Assembly: GCF_007741535.1 (NCBI RefSeq)
Contig: NZ_CP036525.1
Location: forward strand, 1,860,001-1,924,000
DNA: 64,000 nt
Source of the DNA: Rubripirellula lacrimiformis
Lineage (GTDB): Bacteria; Planctomycetota; Planctomycetia; Pirellulales; Pirellulaceae
Direction of reading: 5' to 3'
The notes below the pieces were generated by a model. The model saw nothing but the letters and a program-made list of their open reading frames with translations, did no database searches and was not told the DNA's origin. Position numbers and translations under genes: made by a program. Shown piece by piece: positions 44,209-53,577 of this stretch; the stretch's first letter is position 1, and each line of letters begins with the position of its first letter.

Positions 44209-47200
44209 TCACTGTGATGGATCGCGTTGCACATGAACATCCAGGATCAGTGGTTTTTCGATCGCGATTGTTTGCTCACCGACGCTGACGACGCCGCGTG
44301 CCTGGATTTTTACCAATTCGACCGACCGGCTGCCCAAAACATACTGGGTGACCGCTTTTTCCAGTTGGCTGCTGAACGTGGCAATCTGCGAATCGGCCAG
44401 TTCGTACTGCGACTTGTCTGGATTGGCGGTCAACGCCAACGCAAAGGCTTTGGGGGCCCCCGATGCGATGGCTAGGCCAAGCGGCGTATCGGTCATCAGC
44501 TGTACGGAAACGGTGGCGCCGTCGGCAACCTGATCTTTGGATGGCATTTGGATGGCCAGCTTGCCGCCCGACCCACCGCCGACGAATGCCAAGTTGCCAA
44601 CCTTGGGCGTCGTGCTGACCTTCGATACCTGATAGGCCAATGGGATGACCGCGGGATTCCAGTTTGGCTGTGCGGTCACCGCCGGCTTCGGCTCGGGTTC
44701 GTTCAGCGGGATCAGCAGATGGCTGCTGACACCATAGGGGGTGGCAACATGAACATCGACCAATCGTTCGCCTTCCCCCCGCCCCAGCTTTTGCACGCCG
44801 GCGGGAACGACGACTTTCATGATCTGTCGCGACATCAATTCGAATTCGGCCGTACGACCACCAACGATCACTTGCGTTTCATGAACGCTAAACCCGTCAC
44901 CGACCAGGAACAGCACGGTGGGATGTTTGGGATCGATGCCGGGGGCGCCGTACCAACTGGTCAATTCGACGGATAGATTGTTCATCCCACCGGAAATCAA
45001 TTCAAACCCGCCCAGCGAATTTTCGTACGGGATTCCCACCACCGCGGACTGCAGCGGCAATCGGCTGGACAGTTGCCGGGCGGTGTTGGACAGATGGGCC
45101 ACATCGGCGGGGCGATAGCAGTCGCAATCGGGCACGCATTGGGCAAACCGGTGCACGGCCTCGCTAGCGCGACTCAGCTGCATCGAATCGGTCAGCGTCA
45201 ATTCGCGGTCCGACGGATGGGTCAGGCGGAACCAACTGGTTCGGCTATGCAGATGGACGTAGGGCACAAACGATGGCATCACGATCACCGCAGTGCATTC
45301 GCGTTGTCCCGGTTCCAGCCGCCGGGCACTCAAGAGACGGTCGCGTGATGGGCCGCCAAACAGCGTTTGTCCGAACGACTGCAGAGTGCTGGCAGTATCG
45401 GGCGATTGCAGTCGGGGGTAGAACCGCCAGCCAAAATTTTCGGCACCGTGCGCGAACGCAACCTCGGTCGCGTTCACTTCGATCGTATCGATATCGATTT
45501 CCAGTTGTCGTGCAAAAGCACCCGCGGCGCGGACCGATGCGTTGCCGGTGGAAATGGCCACGGCGGCTGCCAACTGCAGTTCACGGCGCAGATTGAACGA
45601 ATCCGCGATGTTCTGTTCCTGGGCGGTCGGATCGAGTGCAAAGACTTGGATCGGCCAACGACACTGGACGTACTGGTTGAACGCTTGGCGAGCTTCGGCA
45701 GATGGGTTGGCGCCACAAAACTGGGGCTCGGCCATCGGATCGGTACCCCAGCCACATCCGCATCCCTTTTCGGATTCCAGGCGGCGCATCGCGGCGACCA
45801 ATTCGCGATTCAGCAGGCTGGATTCGATCATGATCGACCAAGCCAGGGCCGATGTCGGGCTGTACCGAACGCCGACGCCCAATTCGCTCAGGAACTGTTC
45901 CCGGATCTGACGCACCATGCGAAAGTTACGCGTCGTCACGGCTTCGGCTAGCTGCGGACCCGCGGTCGCCCAAAGGTGCATTTGACTGGGCTGCGATAGC
46001 ATGTCGTAGGTGTGGGCAAGTTCCTCCTTCAGGATCGACCGGACATCGCTGACCAGGACAAAGTTGCCATCGTTCGGTGGCGTCGTCAGCAACGCCTGGG
46101 CAACGGATTCGGTCAGATTGCCAAAGGATTCATATCCGACCACCGGCAAGTATTGGCTAGGTGCCAGCGGACGGCGGATGCGGCGGGCTTGAATCGGCGA
46201 GGTCGAACCGAACGTGAACGTACTAGCGTCGATCCGGTCCCGCAGAACTTCTTCGGTCGAATGGAGCGAGACGGAACCGATGCTGTTGAATGATTCGGCC
46301 GCATTGAACAGTGAAGAAATGCTTGACGATCCTGCCTGCAGGGCTTCGGCAAACGTCGATAATATCTCGCTCGGGAAAACGGAAGAAACTTTGCTGTTCG
46401 TTTTAGCAGTCCATGGAATGGCGGCGTTGGTTTTGTCGTCCCCACATTCACCGGGTGGAGTGCTTGCTTTGAAGGTGCAGAGGCGAGGTGCGAACTGGGG
46501 CAAAGACCCAAGGCGATCGTCAAGCGTTTGCTGACGTTGTTCGATCGTGGTGGTGTCGATGTTGGCTTCCTTAAGAATCGGCAGTAGCCACTTTGGGTAG
46601 ACCACGATGTACGGCAGTCGACGGCGCTGGATGCCTCGCGAAAAGTCTTCGATCGCGCCCAGGGACACGGGAATGGTTTTCTGGGTTTGACCAGGCGCCG
46701 TCAGCACCAGATCCAAGGACTGGATTGTCGCTTGATGAATCAGCAGATCTTCGACCGACTTCAGGATCTGTTCGGCGCTCAGTTTGGCTTCGACTTGATA
46801 CTTCTGGCCGTCGAAGACAATTTCACCCGACAAGACAGGCAGGTTGCGGTCTTGTTTTCCTTTGTGCGCATCGGACAGCGCATCGTAGGACAGCGTTTGA
46901 AATCGCTGTTGCAGGTATTCGCGGTCGTCTTCGGCGTACGCGATGCCTCGTGCCAATGCATCGTCGAACGGAACCTGTTGACGCAGTTCGTTCAACCGCT
47001 GGTCGACCAAAGCGATCAGTTTTTCAGCGCGGCGTTCGGCAGAAACCAGGATCCCCAATTTGCTGACTGAATCGACCAAGTCATCTGACAAAAATCGAGT
47101 CACCGGCAACGCGTGCATATCCACGACATCGTTGATCACAAGGCTGCGAAACGTATTGGGTAACAAGTCGTCGCCCAGGATGGGCTCGGCCGTGAAGCTG

Positions 47201-47934
47201 ACTTCGCAGCCATACCCGGTCCGCGTTCGGCTCCCGGGCAGCACGCTGATCGGCAATCGAACCAGGTTCATCGCATATCCGGTTCCGTCGGCGGTGTCGT
47301 CGCCTTCGTTGATCCGCCGCAGTTCGTTCAGCGCGTTCAGATACCGAAACAGCTGCGCGTTGTACTTCACCGGTTCGATCGCCAGTCCCTGTCCAGCGAA
47401 CCGATTGGCATCGATGGATGTGAAATCCCTCCTTCCCTGCGATTCGATCAGCGCGGGGAGTGCGACTTGGCCTTGGACCGGGCTGGCGGACGCCGGTGAA
47501 ACGGCCTGCTGGGCTTGCAAGGCCAGTGCTAGTGCGGATTGATCGCTGCGACGGATCGCACCCTGCAGTGTGGGGCCAAATTCTTTCAGCCGTGTCCCCA
47601 ACTGTTCTTCGATGTCATGGCGATGGGACGTCATCCTGGCCTCGCCCCAAACATCGGGTTGCTTGGGGACCACCGACCCGTAGCAATCGATATGGTGTTC
47701 CAGCCAATCCAATTGGCCGGCCAATTCCTCGACGCTCTGGTGCGTGCAGGAATCTGGACGGTGCCGTTCGATGGCCGCTTCCTTCCCACCGCGTGCGATC
47801 CGCGAAACGGCCTTGAAGATTCCACCCAGTGGTTCGCCCGCGGCCGTGATACCCGGCGGAAACACCATCACCAAAGTGCAGACCGCGGTGGCGAGGTGTC
47901 CAATGCGAACCAGTGTTTGGCGGGAACGGATCAT
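44209..47934 (-). CDS. Very large exported protein of unknown function
   Basis: 1241 residues. N-terminal signal (LATAVCTLVMVFPPGITAAG). Large mixed alpha/beta regions; around 1070-1140 (KHPTVLFLVGDGFSVHETQV, then IMKVVVPAGVQKLG) there is an IPT/TIG-like immunoglobulin fold pattern. A small Cys-containing segment (EKGCGCGWGTDP) lies at ~745, and a second cluster is at ~965 (CVPDCDCYRPADV). No catalytic motif seen. It fills 3.7 kb alone; a probable secreted or surface protein special to this lineage. The reading frame is uninterrupted and protein-like throughout. Confidence 0.82.
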   Translation of the reverse strand: MIRSRQTLVRIGHLATAVCTLVMVFPPGITAAGEPLGGIFKAVSRIARGGKEAAIERHRPDSCTHQSVEELAGQLDWLEHHIDCYGSVVPKQPDVWGEARMTSHRHDIEEQLGTRLKEFGPTLQGAIRRSDQSALALALQAQQAVSPASASPVQGQVALPALIESQGRRDFTSIDANRFAGQGLAIEPVKYNAQLFRYLNALNELRRINEGDDTADGTGYAMNLVRLPISVLPGSRTRTGYGCEVSFTAEPILGDDLLPNTFRSLVINDVVDMHALPVTRFLSDDLVDSVSKLGILVSAERRAEKLIALVDQRLNELRQQVPFDDALARGIAYAEDDREYLQQRFQTLSYDALSDAHKGKQDRNLPVLSGEIVFDGQKYQVEAKLSAEQILKSVEDLLIHQATIQSLDLVLTAPGQTQKTIPVSLGAIEDFSRGIQRRRLPYIVVYPKWLLPILKEANIDTTTIEQRQQTLDDRLGSLPQFAPRLCTFKASTPPGECGDDKTNAAIPWTAKTNSKVSSVFPSEILSTFAEALQAGSSSISSLFNAAESFNSIGSVSLHSTEEVLRDRIDASTFTFGSTSPIQARRIRRPLAPSQYLPVVGYESFGNLTESVAQALLTTPPNDGNFVLVSDVRSILKEELAHTYDMLSQPSQMHLWATAGPQLAEAVTTRNFRMVRQIREQFLSELGVGVRYSPTSALAWSIMIESSLLNRELVAAMRRLESEKGCGCGWGTDPMAEPQFCGANPSAEARQAFNQYVQCRWPIQVFALDPTAQEQNIADSFNLRRELQLAAAVAISTGNASVRAAGAFARQLEIDIDTIEVNATEVAFAHGAENFGWRFYPRLQSPDTASTLQSFGQTLFGGPSRDRLLSARRLEPGQRECTAVIVMPSFVPYVHLHSRTSWFRLTHPSDRELTLTDSMQLSRASEAVHRFAQCVPDCDCYRPADVAHLSNTARQLSSRLPLQSAVVGIPYENSLGGFELISGGMNNLSVELTSWYGAPGIDPKHPTVLFLVGDGFSVHETQVIVGGRTAEFELMSRQIMKVVVPAGVQKLGRGEGERLVDVHVATPYGVSSHLLIPLNEPEPKPAVTAQPNWNPAVIPLAYQVSKVSTTPKVGNLAFVGGGSGGKLAIQMPSKDQVADGATVSVQLMTDTPLGLAIASGAPKAFALALTANPDKSQYELADSQIATFSSQLEKAVTQYVLGSRSVELVKIQARGVVSVGEQTIAIEKPLILDVHVQRDPSQ

Positions 47935-48238
47935 GGGGAACGACCAATTAGAAGGAACAGGACCAGGCCCGTGGTGCGCTCGTCGATGATCTCACCGATT
48001 GAAGGGAACGCAACGGATATTCCTATTGTCGCCCCCTAGATGGCGGTTCATGAGTAGGCCGTTGGCGATCGCTAAGCTTCAGATAATCGGCAAGCTTTGC
48101 GCGAATCCGCAAAGCGATGGTCGCATGTTCCCCCGCAATCCAAGAACAGGATGAGGCTAGAGAACAGGATGAGGCTAGTGGATTTGCACGCCTGGTCATC
48201 AAGCCGGCCATCGGTGCCCGCGACGATCTGATTGCTTG
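47935..48238. other. Gene-free gap with an 18-bp tandem duplication
   Basis: 304 bases. AGAACAGGATGAGGCTAG occurs twice in direct tandem (48143-48178). An inverted element GCTTTGCG / CGCAAAGC lies near 48095-48120. No gene supported. Confidence 0.6.
48143..48178. repeat. 18-bp perfect tandem duplication
   Basis: AGAACAGGATGAGGCTAG occurs twice with no spacer; a recent slippage event or a pair of binding sites. Confidence 0.85.
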
Positions 48239-49099
48239 CTACAAGTCTTTCAGGTCAGGAATCTTGCCCTGGCCTTTCTCGTAGAACTTGGTGATGTCGA
48301 TTCCGCCTCGGCGTTCTTCTTCCATCAATTTGATGCGTGATTCCAGACGCTCGACTCGCCGCATCAGGGCCGGGATCAGTTCCGGTGTTTGGTCGCGTGG
48401 TTTCAATCGCGGGACAGTCGGGTATCCCAAGTGCCGCTGCATCGCGGCGAACAGGAACAGCGGATCTTTGCGACGGTTGCCCAGTGCGATCAGTCCTTCG
48501 CGGCGACCGAACAGGAATGGGCCTTTGCCTTCGGTCGGCTGGCCGGCTTCGACCAAACGATGCTGGTACTCTTCGCTGGCCAGGAACAGCAGATCGGCGA
48601 TGTCCACCAACCCGATTTGGGCCCTCAGCATCAGGATCCACTTGGCCCAGTTGGCGTCAAAGATCGGATCGCTGCTGATCGCGGTCAGACCCTTGTCGTA
48701 GTTCAAACGGTTTCGACAAAGGACTTCGAATTGATAGAAGAACAGACCTTCGGGCGTGGGCTGGGCAGATCGATACTTCGCTTCCGCCTCCATGATCTGC
48801 AGCGCCGTGCTGATCATGAATCGACCGGTATCGGTTTCCGACTGCGACACCAAATAGGTTTGGAAACCGGTGAAGTAGTGGCCCAGTTTCAGCATCGCCG
48901 GCGCCATCAACCCCGAATGCTTTAGCTCGGTCAGCAGGTAGTCGATCGCCATCGGCAACTTGGTCGTCGCCAGCAGTTCCCAGCGAGCCTGTTCCAGCAA
49001 TTCCTGCATCGGCATGTCGTCGGCCAACCGCTCGCGCAGCAGTTGGAACAGGAAGCCTTGTTCGATGTACTCGGTCGGATCCAGAGCGGCGTTGGGCAT
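48239..49099 (-). CDS. Conserved hypothetical protein
   Basis: 286 residues from ATG 49099 (MPNAALDPTEYIEQGF). Almost entirely helical, no signal peptide, no membrane span. Conserved-looking stretches include GFLFQLLRERLADDMPMQEL and GHYFTGFQTYLVSQSETDTG. The C-terminal part (RRVERLESRIKLMEEERRGG) is a short coiled coil. Planctomycete-type conserved gene with no function that I know. It lies 175 bases from the fabF stop on the same strand. Confidence 0.78.
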   Translation of the reverse strand: MPNAALDPTEYIEQGFLFQLLRERLADDMPMQELLEQARWELLATTKLPMAIDYLLTELKHSGLMAPAMLKLGHYFTGFQTYLVSQSETDTGRFMISTALQIMEAEAKYRSAQPTPEGLFFYQFEVLCRNRLNYDKGLTAISSDPIFDANWAKWILMLRAQIGLVDIADLLFLASEEYQHRLVEAGQPTEGKGPFLFGRREGLIALGNRRKDPLFLFAAMQRHLGYPTVPRLKPRDQTPELIPALMRRVERLESRIKLMEEERRGGIDITKFYEKGQGKIPDLKDL

Positions 49100-49273
49100 G
49101 GAAAACAGGCTCCGAGAGAATCGGGACGAAGCGTGGACGATGACGACCACGCGGGATCCTCGCCTCGCTTCAGTTCGACCCAACTTTGAAAAGGAGGGTG
49201 AAATAGAACAGCACGGCCGCTGCGCAGCGAGAGTGAATTTCGTCGATCTGCTGTTTTTAGCCAGGCCCCGAAT

Positions 49274-50527
49274 CTATCCGCTGTACTTGCCGAACACGAC
49301 ACAGGCATTGTGTCCACCGAACCCGAAACTGTTGCTCATTGCGATTTTGACTTCCGCAGTCTTGGCAACGTTGGGCGTGTAATTCAGGTCACAGTCCGGA
49401 TCAGGCGTGTCCAGGTTGATCGTAGGTGCGATCGTAGACGTTTCGATGGTCTTGCAAAGAATCACCGCTTCGATGCCACCACTGGCCCCTAGCGAGTGCC
49501 CTAGCGAGCTCTTGGTGCTGCTGATCGAAGTCTTGTAGGCGTGATCGCCAAAGACGTTCTTGATCGCTCGTGTCTCGGCTTTGTCGCCCAGCGGAGTGCT
49601 GGTTCCGTGCGCATTGATATAGTCGATCTGTCCGGTTTCAACACCGGCGTCGTCGATCGCCGCCTGCATCGCTGCAGCGGCACCCTTGCCCTCGGGATCC
49701 GGTGCGGTGATATGACCGGCGTCGCTGGTGGTGCCATAACCGAGGACTTCGGCGTAGATCTTGGCACCGCGTGCTTTGGCGTGTTCAAGTTCTTCGAAGA
49801 TCAGGATCCCGCCGCCTTCGCCCATCACGAACCCATCGCGATCAGCGTCAAAGGGACGGCTGGCAGCGGCCGGAGCATCGTTTCGCGACGACAGTGCTTT
49901 CATGTTTTGGAATGCGGCCAATCCCATGCGTGTGATCGCAGCCTCGGTGCCACCGGTGACGACGAGGTTGGTTTCGCCCAAACGGATGCTGCGAAGCGCG
50001 TCGCCCATGGCGTTGGTGGCGCTGGCACAAGCCGTTGCGACGGCATAGTTGGGGCCTTTCAGGCCGTGGGCGATCGAGATCGTCCCGCCGGCGGCGTTGA
50101 CCATCATCTTGGGGATCGTGAAGGGGCTGACGCGGTCAGGGCCCTTGGACAGCATGCGTTCGATTTGGGTTTCGATCTCGCCGAGTCCGCCGATACCGGA
50201 CCCCAGAATCACGCCGCACTTGGTGCAGTCGATTTGGGTGAAGTCCAGACCAGCGTCGCGGATCGCTTGAGTGCCGGCATGGACGGCAAACTGAGTGAAT
50301 CGATCCAGTCGTTTGGCTTCGCGAGCACCAACGACATCTTCCACATCAAAATCGGGGATGTCGCCGCCGATGTGGATCTTGTACTGCGAAGTGTCCAGCG
50401 TTGTCAGTTCGTGAACGCCACTTTCGCCTGCGATCAGTCGATCCCAGAACGTCGAGACATCATTCCCCAGCGGGGTCACGATGCCGATACCGGTAACCAC
50501 AATGCGTCGTTGGGATTGGTTTTGCAT
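49274..50527 (-). CDS. fabF: 3-oxoacyl-ACP synthase II
   Basis: 417 residues of the thiolase-fold condensing enzymes. Active-site Cys in ATACASATNAMGDALR (~163), the two His in NAHGTSTPLGDKAET (~303) and SLGHSLGASGGIE (~340), and the C-terminal NSFGFGGHNACVVF. By family it elongates acyl-ACP with malonyl-ACP in type II fatty acid synthesis, in the cytoplasm. Last gene of the rpmF-fabD-fabG-acpP-fabF group; the 241-base spacer to acpP contains a weak hairpin (GCCGCCC / GGGCGGC). Confidence 0.96.
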   Translation of the reverse strand: MQNQSQRRIVVTGIGIVTPLGNDVSTFWDRLIAGESGVHELTTLDTSQYKIHIGGDIPDFDVEDVVGAREAKRLDRFTQFAVHAGTQAIRDAGLDFTQIDCTKCGVILGSGIGGLGEIETQIERMLSKGPDRVSPFTIPKMMVNAAGGTISIAHGLKGPNYAVATACASATNAMGDALRSIRLGETNLVVTGGTEAAITRMGLAAFQNMKALSSRNDAPAAASRPFDADRDGFVMGEGGGILIFEELEHAKARGAKIYAEVLGYGTTSDAGHITAPDPEGKGAAAAMQAAIDDAGVETGQIDYINAHGTSTPLGDKAETRAIKNVFGDHAYKTSISSTKSSLGHSLGASGGIEAVILCKTIETSTIAPTINLDTPDPDCDLNYTPNVAKTAEVKIAMSNSFGFGGHNACVVFGKYSG

Positions 50528-50768
50528 CGGGTTTACCTTTTGCCGGTACTTTCGAGGTCAGTTTCAAGGAAGCGAGAAAGAATTCAACGGAACAAGGTGC
50601 CCGGGCAATGGCCGGGGCGACCGGCTGGCGTCGGTGGAACCATCGCCAGTGAAAAACAAATGCCGCCCTCTTCCTTACTAGCCGACCGAGGTCGACTGGC
50701 ATTTCAGGGGCGGCAACGTTGTTCGTCGTCATACCGCTGGGACGAAAACGCCCCAGCCAGTAGCCGAC

Positions 50769-51014
50769 TTAGGCATCGTCGCCTTTGGCTGCTTCGATAA
50801 AGTCGACAGCTTCGCCGACCTTTTGAATCTTCTCTGCCGATTCGTCAGGAATGCTGATGTCGAACTCTTCTTCGAGTTCCATCACCAATTCGACGGTATC
50901 GAGCGAGTCAGCGCCGAGGTCGTTCACGAACGATGTTTCGCGAGTGATCTTGTCTTTGTCGACACCGAGTTGTTCGGAAACGATATCGATCACACGTTCT
51001 TCAATGGTAGCCAT
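50769..51014 (-). CDS. acpP: Acyl carrier protein
   Basis: 81 residues from ATG 51014. [18 protein letters not shown] carries the Ser that receives 4'-phosphopantetheine. Highly acidic helices as usual, and the standard length for type II ACP. Lies between fabG and fabF on the same strand. Confidence 0.97.
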   Translation of the reverse strand: MATIEERVIDIVSEQLGVDKDKITRETSFVNDLGADSLDTVELVMELEEEFDISIPDESAEKIQKVGEAVDFIEAAKGDDA

Positions 51015-51194
51015 GGGCAATACTTTAAAAGGATGGTCAGCAAGCTGAGGGTGGTTCGGGGAAGCGGCCCCGGCAATTCGGAATCCGCTCGTCAGGACCG
51101 TTCAAAGGGTAAGTGCCCATCGTCGGCGGTCTCATTCGCCGAAAAGATAGGTCAAACAAGCAAAACGCGTCAATACGCAGCTATGCGTTTGTTT

Positions 51195-51953
51195 CTAACC
51201 GATCATTCCGCCGTCGACGACTAGGGTTTGTCCAGAGATGTACCCGGCGTCCTTGGATGCGAGGAAAAGGACCGCTGCGGCCACATCTTCGGGGGTTCCG
51301 ACGCGTTTGGCAGGAATTCGCTTTTTGACTTCTTCCAGGACAACGTCGCCAAGTTCTTGCGTCATTTCGCTAGCGATAAAGCCTGGGGCGACCGCGTTGC
51401 AGGTCACGCCACGGCTGATCAATTCTTTGCTGATCGTTCGCGTCATCCCAATCATACCAGCCTTGCTGGCCGAGTAGTTGGCTTGGCCGGGGTTGCCGAT
51501 CATGCCCGAGATGCTGGCCATGTTGATGATGCGCCCATACTTTTTGCGACGCATGATGCCCGCTGCGGTTCGGCAACAAACAAAGCAACTGGTCAGGTTG
51601 GTGGCGATCACGTCGTCCCATTCTTCGTCCGACATGCCACGCATCAGCTTGTCGCGGGTGATGCCTGCGTTGTTGATCAAAATATCCAACCGGCCATGCT
51701 TTTCGTTGGCGCCTTCGATCGCCGCAGCGGCCGCCTTGCGGTCGGTCACGTCACAGGCGACGGCTTCGGCTTTCCCGCCGGCAGCTTCGATCTCGGCTAC
51801 CGTAGCAGCCAACTTGTCGGCGTTTCGAGCCAAACAAACGACGGTCGCGCCATTCATTCCCAATGCGATCGCGACGGCCTTGCCGAGTCCCTGCGATGCA
51901 CCGGTAACAACGGCGACTTGACCTTTTAGGTCGGTGGTCAGTGAGAGTTCCAT
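51195..51953 (-). CDS. fabG: 3-oxoacyl-ACP reductase
   Basis: 252 residues from ATG 51953 (MELSLTTDLKGQ). Classical short-chain dehydrogenase: TGASQGLGKAVA (NADP site), NNAGITRD, Ser in MASISGMIG and YSASKAG (catalytic Tyr/Lys), and the ending ISGQTLVVDGGM. It reduces 3-oxoacyl-ACP with NADPH. Same strand as fabD and acpP. Alternative upstream starts add up to 22 polar residues and are less likely. Confidence 0.95.
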   Translation of the reverse strand: MELSLTTDLKGQVAVVTGASQGLGKAVAIALGMNGATVVCLARNADKLAATVAEIEAAGGKAEAVACDVTDRKAAAAAIEGANEKHGRLDILINNAGITRDKLMRGMSDEEWDDVIATNLTSCFVCCRTAAGIMRRKKYGRIINMASISGMIGNPGQANYSASKAGMIGMTRTISKELISRGVTCNAVAPGFIASEMTQELGDVVLEEVKKRIPAKRVGTPEDVAAAVLFLASKDAGYISGQTLVVDGGMIG

Positions 51954-52241
51954 GAAACTTTCTGGGTTGGAAGAAGGGCTCGTCATCGATGGTTGGGCTG
52001 GGGCCGAGGTGGCGGCCAACCGGCTTGGGCGATGGAGGCGTCTGGAGAAAAGCTTGTGCCGACGATTTCAGGGGACGATTCGTAGCGAATCGACCGGCTG
52101 GGGTCAGCGTGAAGCGGACGAGTGCGTGGTCAGTGTTTACGTTTCGGTTGATGCGGTAGCGAAAGTCGCCAAGATGCTGGGTGAATCACGTTGCGATCGA
52201 AACTTCCGTCTCGGTTCGCGGCAACGTCACGTGGGCACCGC

Positions 52242-53156
52242 TTATTCGTCGCCGAAGCCGTCGGTCGGCGTTTTGCGGTTGATTCGCTTCAGCGTGCCTC
52301 GCAGGATTCGCCCGGTACCGACTTCATCGAAGCTTTCGATTCCATCGTCCATCATGCGACGGATCGACGATTCCCACAGCACCGGTCCAACCACTTGGCG
52401 GCTCAGCAGGTCGCGAATTTCATCGGCCTTGGTGTGCGGGGCAGCATCGACGTTGCTGTAGACCGGCATGTCGGTGTCGGTGATCGGCATTTCGTCCAAC
52501 GCAGCCTTCAGCTTGTCGACGGCCGGTGCCATCAGCGAAGTGTGGAATGCGCCGGCGACCGATAATGGGATCACCTTCATCGCGCCCGCTTCGGTCGCCA
52601 TCGGGATCAATCGCTCGATCGCCGTGATGTGGCCGGACACCGCGATGTTGCCGGGGCACAGCAGGTTAGCGGGTTGCAGAACCTCGCCTTCTTGTCGGCA
52701 ATCGTCGCAAAGTTTCTGGACGGCATCCAGATCCAGCCCCAAAACGCTGGCCATCCCGCTGGGGACCACGTCGGCTGCTGATTGCATCGCTTCGCCGCGA
52801 CGTTGAACCAATTTCAGCGCATTGGCAAAGGACAGACCGCCTGCAAAGCAGACCGCGGTGTATTCGCCCAAGCTAAGTCCGGCTGCGGCTTTGACCGCTG
52901 CGATCCGTTCGGGTTGTTCTTCACGCAGCACGTTGGCCGCAGCGATCCCGACGGTGAACAACGCAGGCTGGCTGAATTCGGTCGCATTCAGTTTTTCTGC
53001 GGGGCCATCGCTGCATAGCGAGTGCAGGTCATATCCCAGCACGTCGGCCGCTTCGTCGAACAAACGTCGCGCAAGCGGGTAGGTATTGCAGAGCCAAACG
53101 CCCATACCGGGTGCCTGAGCGCCCTGGCCGGGAAAGAGAATGCCGACTGATTTCAT
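52242..53156 (-). CDS. fabD: Malonyl-CoA:ACP transacylase
   Basis: 304 residues. LFPGQGAQAPGMG at the N-terminus, nucleophile Ser in GLSLGEYTA (~93), and the catalytic His in GAFHTSLMAP (~203). It loads malonyl groups onto ACP. The rpmF gene lies 76 bases upstream; plsX and fabH, which sit between these two in many bacteria, are not here. The 288-base spacer to fabG holds no gene I can support. Confidence 0.95.
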   Translation of the reverse strand: MKSVGILFPGQGAQAPGMGVWLCNTYPLARRLFDEAADVLGYDLHSLCSDGPAEKLNATEFSQPALFTVGIAAANVLREEQPERIAAVKAAAGLSLGEYTAVCFAGGLSFANALKLVQRRGEAMQSAADVVPSGMASVLGLDLDAVQKLCDDCRQEGEVLQPANLLCPGNIAVSGHITAIERLIPMATEAGAMKVIPLSVAGAFHTSLMAPAVDKLKAALDEMPITDTDMPVYSNVDAAPHTKADEIRDLLSRQVVGPVLWESSIRRMMDDGIESFDEVGTGRILRGTLKRINRKTPTDGFGDE

Positions 53157-53232
53157 GGTGCTTTACGTAGACGTCATCATCGAGCCGACGCGTGCGGACC
53201 CATTTTCATGGAACCGGCGGCCCGACGACAAA

Positions 53233-53415
53233 CTAGGCGTCTTCATGTTCCACAACGGTTCGCCCTTGGTAATAACCACATTTGGGGCAAATCGAGTGGG
53301 TGGGAACGGCGGTGCTGCACTGCGGGCAGTAAGCGATTTGGCGTTTTTTGACGCGATCGTGTGCGCGGCGGCTGCCGGTTCGGGCGTTGGAGTGTTTTCG
53401 TTTAGGGACAGCCAT
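53233..53415 (-). CDS. rpmF: 50S ribosomal protein bL32
   Basis: 60 residues. MAVPKRKHSNARTGSRRAHD, then the zinc-binding type Cys pairs YCPQCSTAVPTHSICPKCGY (CxxC...CxxC). Full normal length. It heads the fatty-acid gene group, a common bacterial linkage of ribosome assembly to lipid synthesis. Confidence 0.97.
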   Translation of the reverse strand: MAVPKRKHSNARTGSRRAHDRVKKRQIAYCPQCSTAVPTHSICPKCGYYQGRTVVEHEDA

Positions 53416-53577
53416 TGCTGTTTGTCCGAGTTTCGGGGTTCAATTACGGGTACGAATCGAGCCGCGTAGCTTAGAAACAAAACGGCGATTTCGTCAACGC
53501 AGCCAGGGTGACTTTTCCAGCAAATCGCCGCTTTTCCTCTGCGAAATTGCCGGTGGCGGGGGATTTTGCCGCAAATT

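Noticed and set aside
48023-48211. 62-codon minus-strand ORF in the gap downstream of the large exported protein
   Set aside because: Its central residues come from the 18-bp tandem duplication; no start context.
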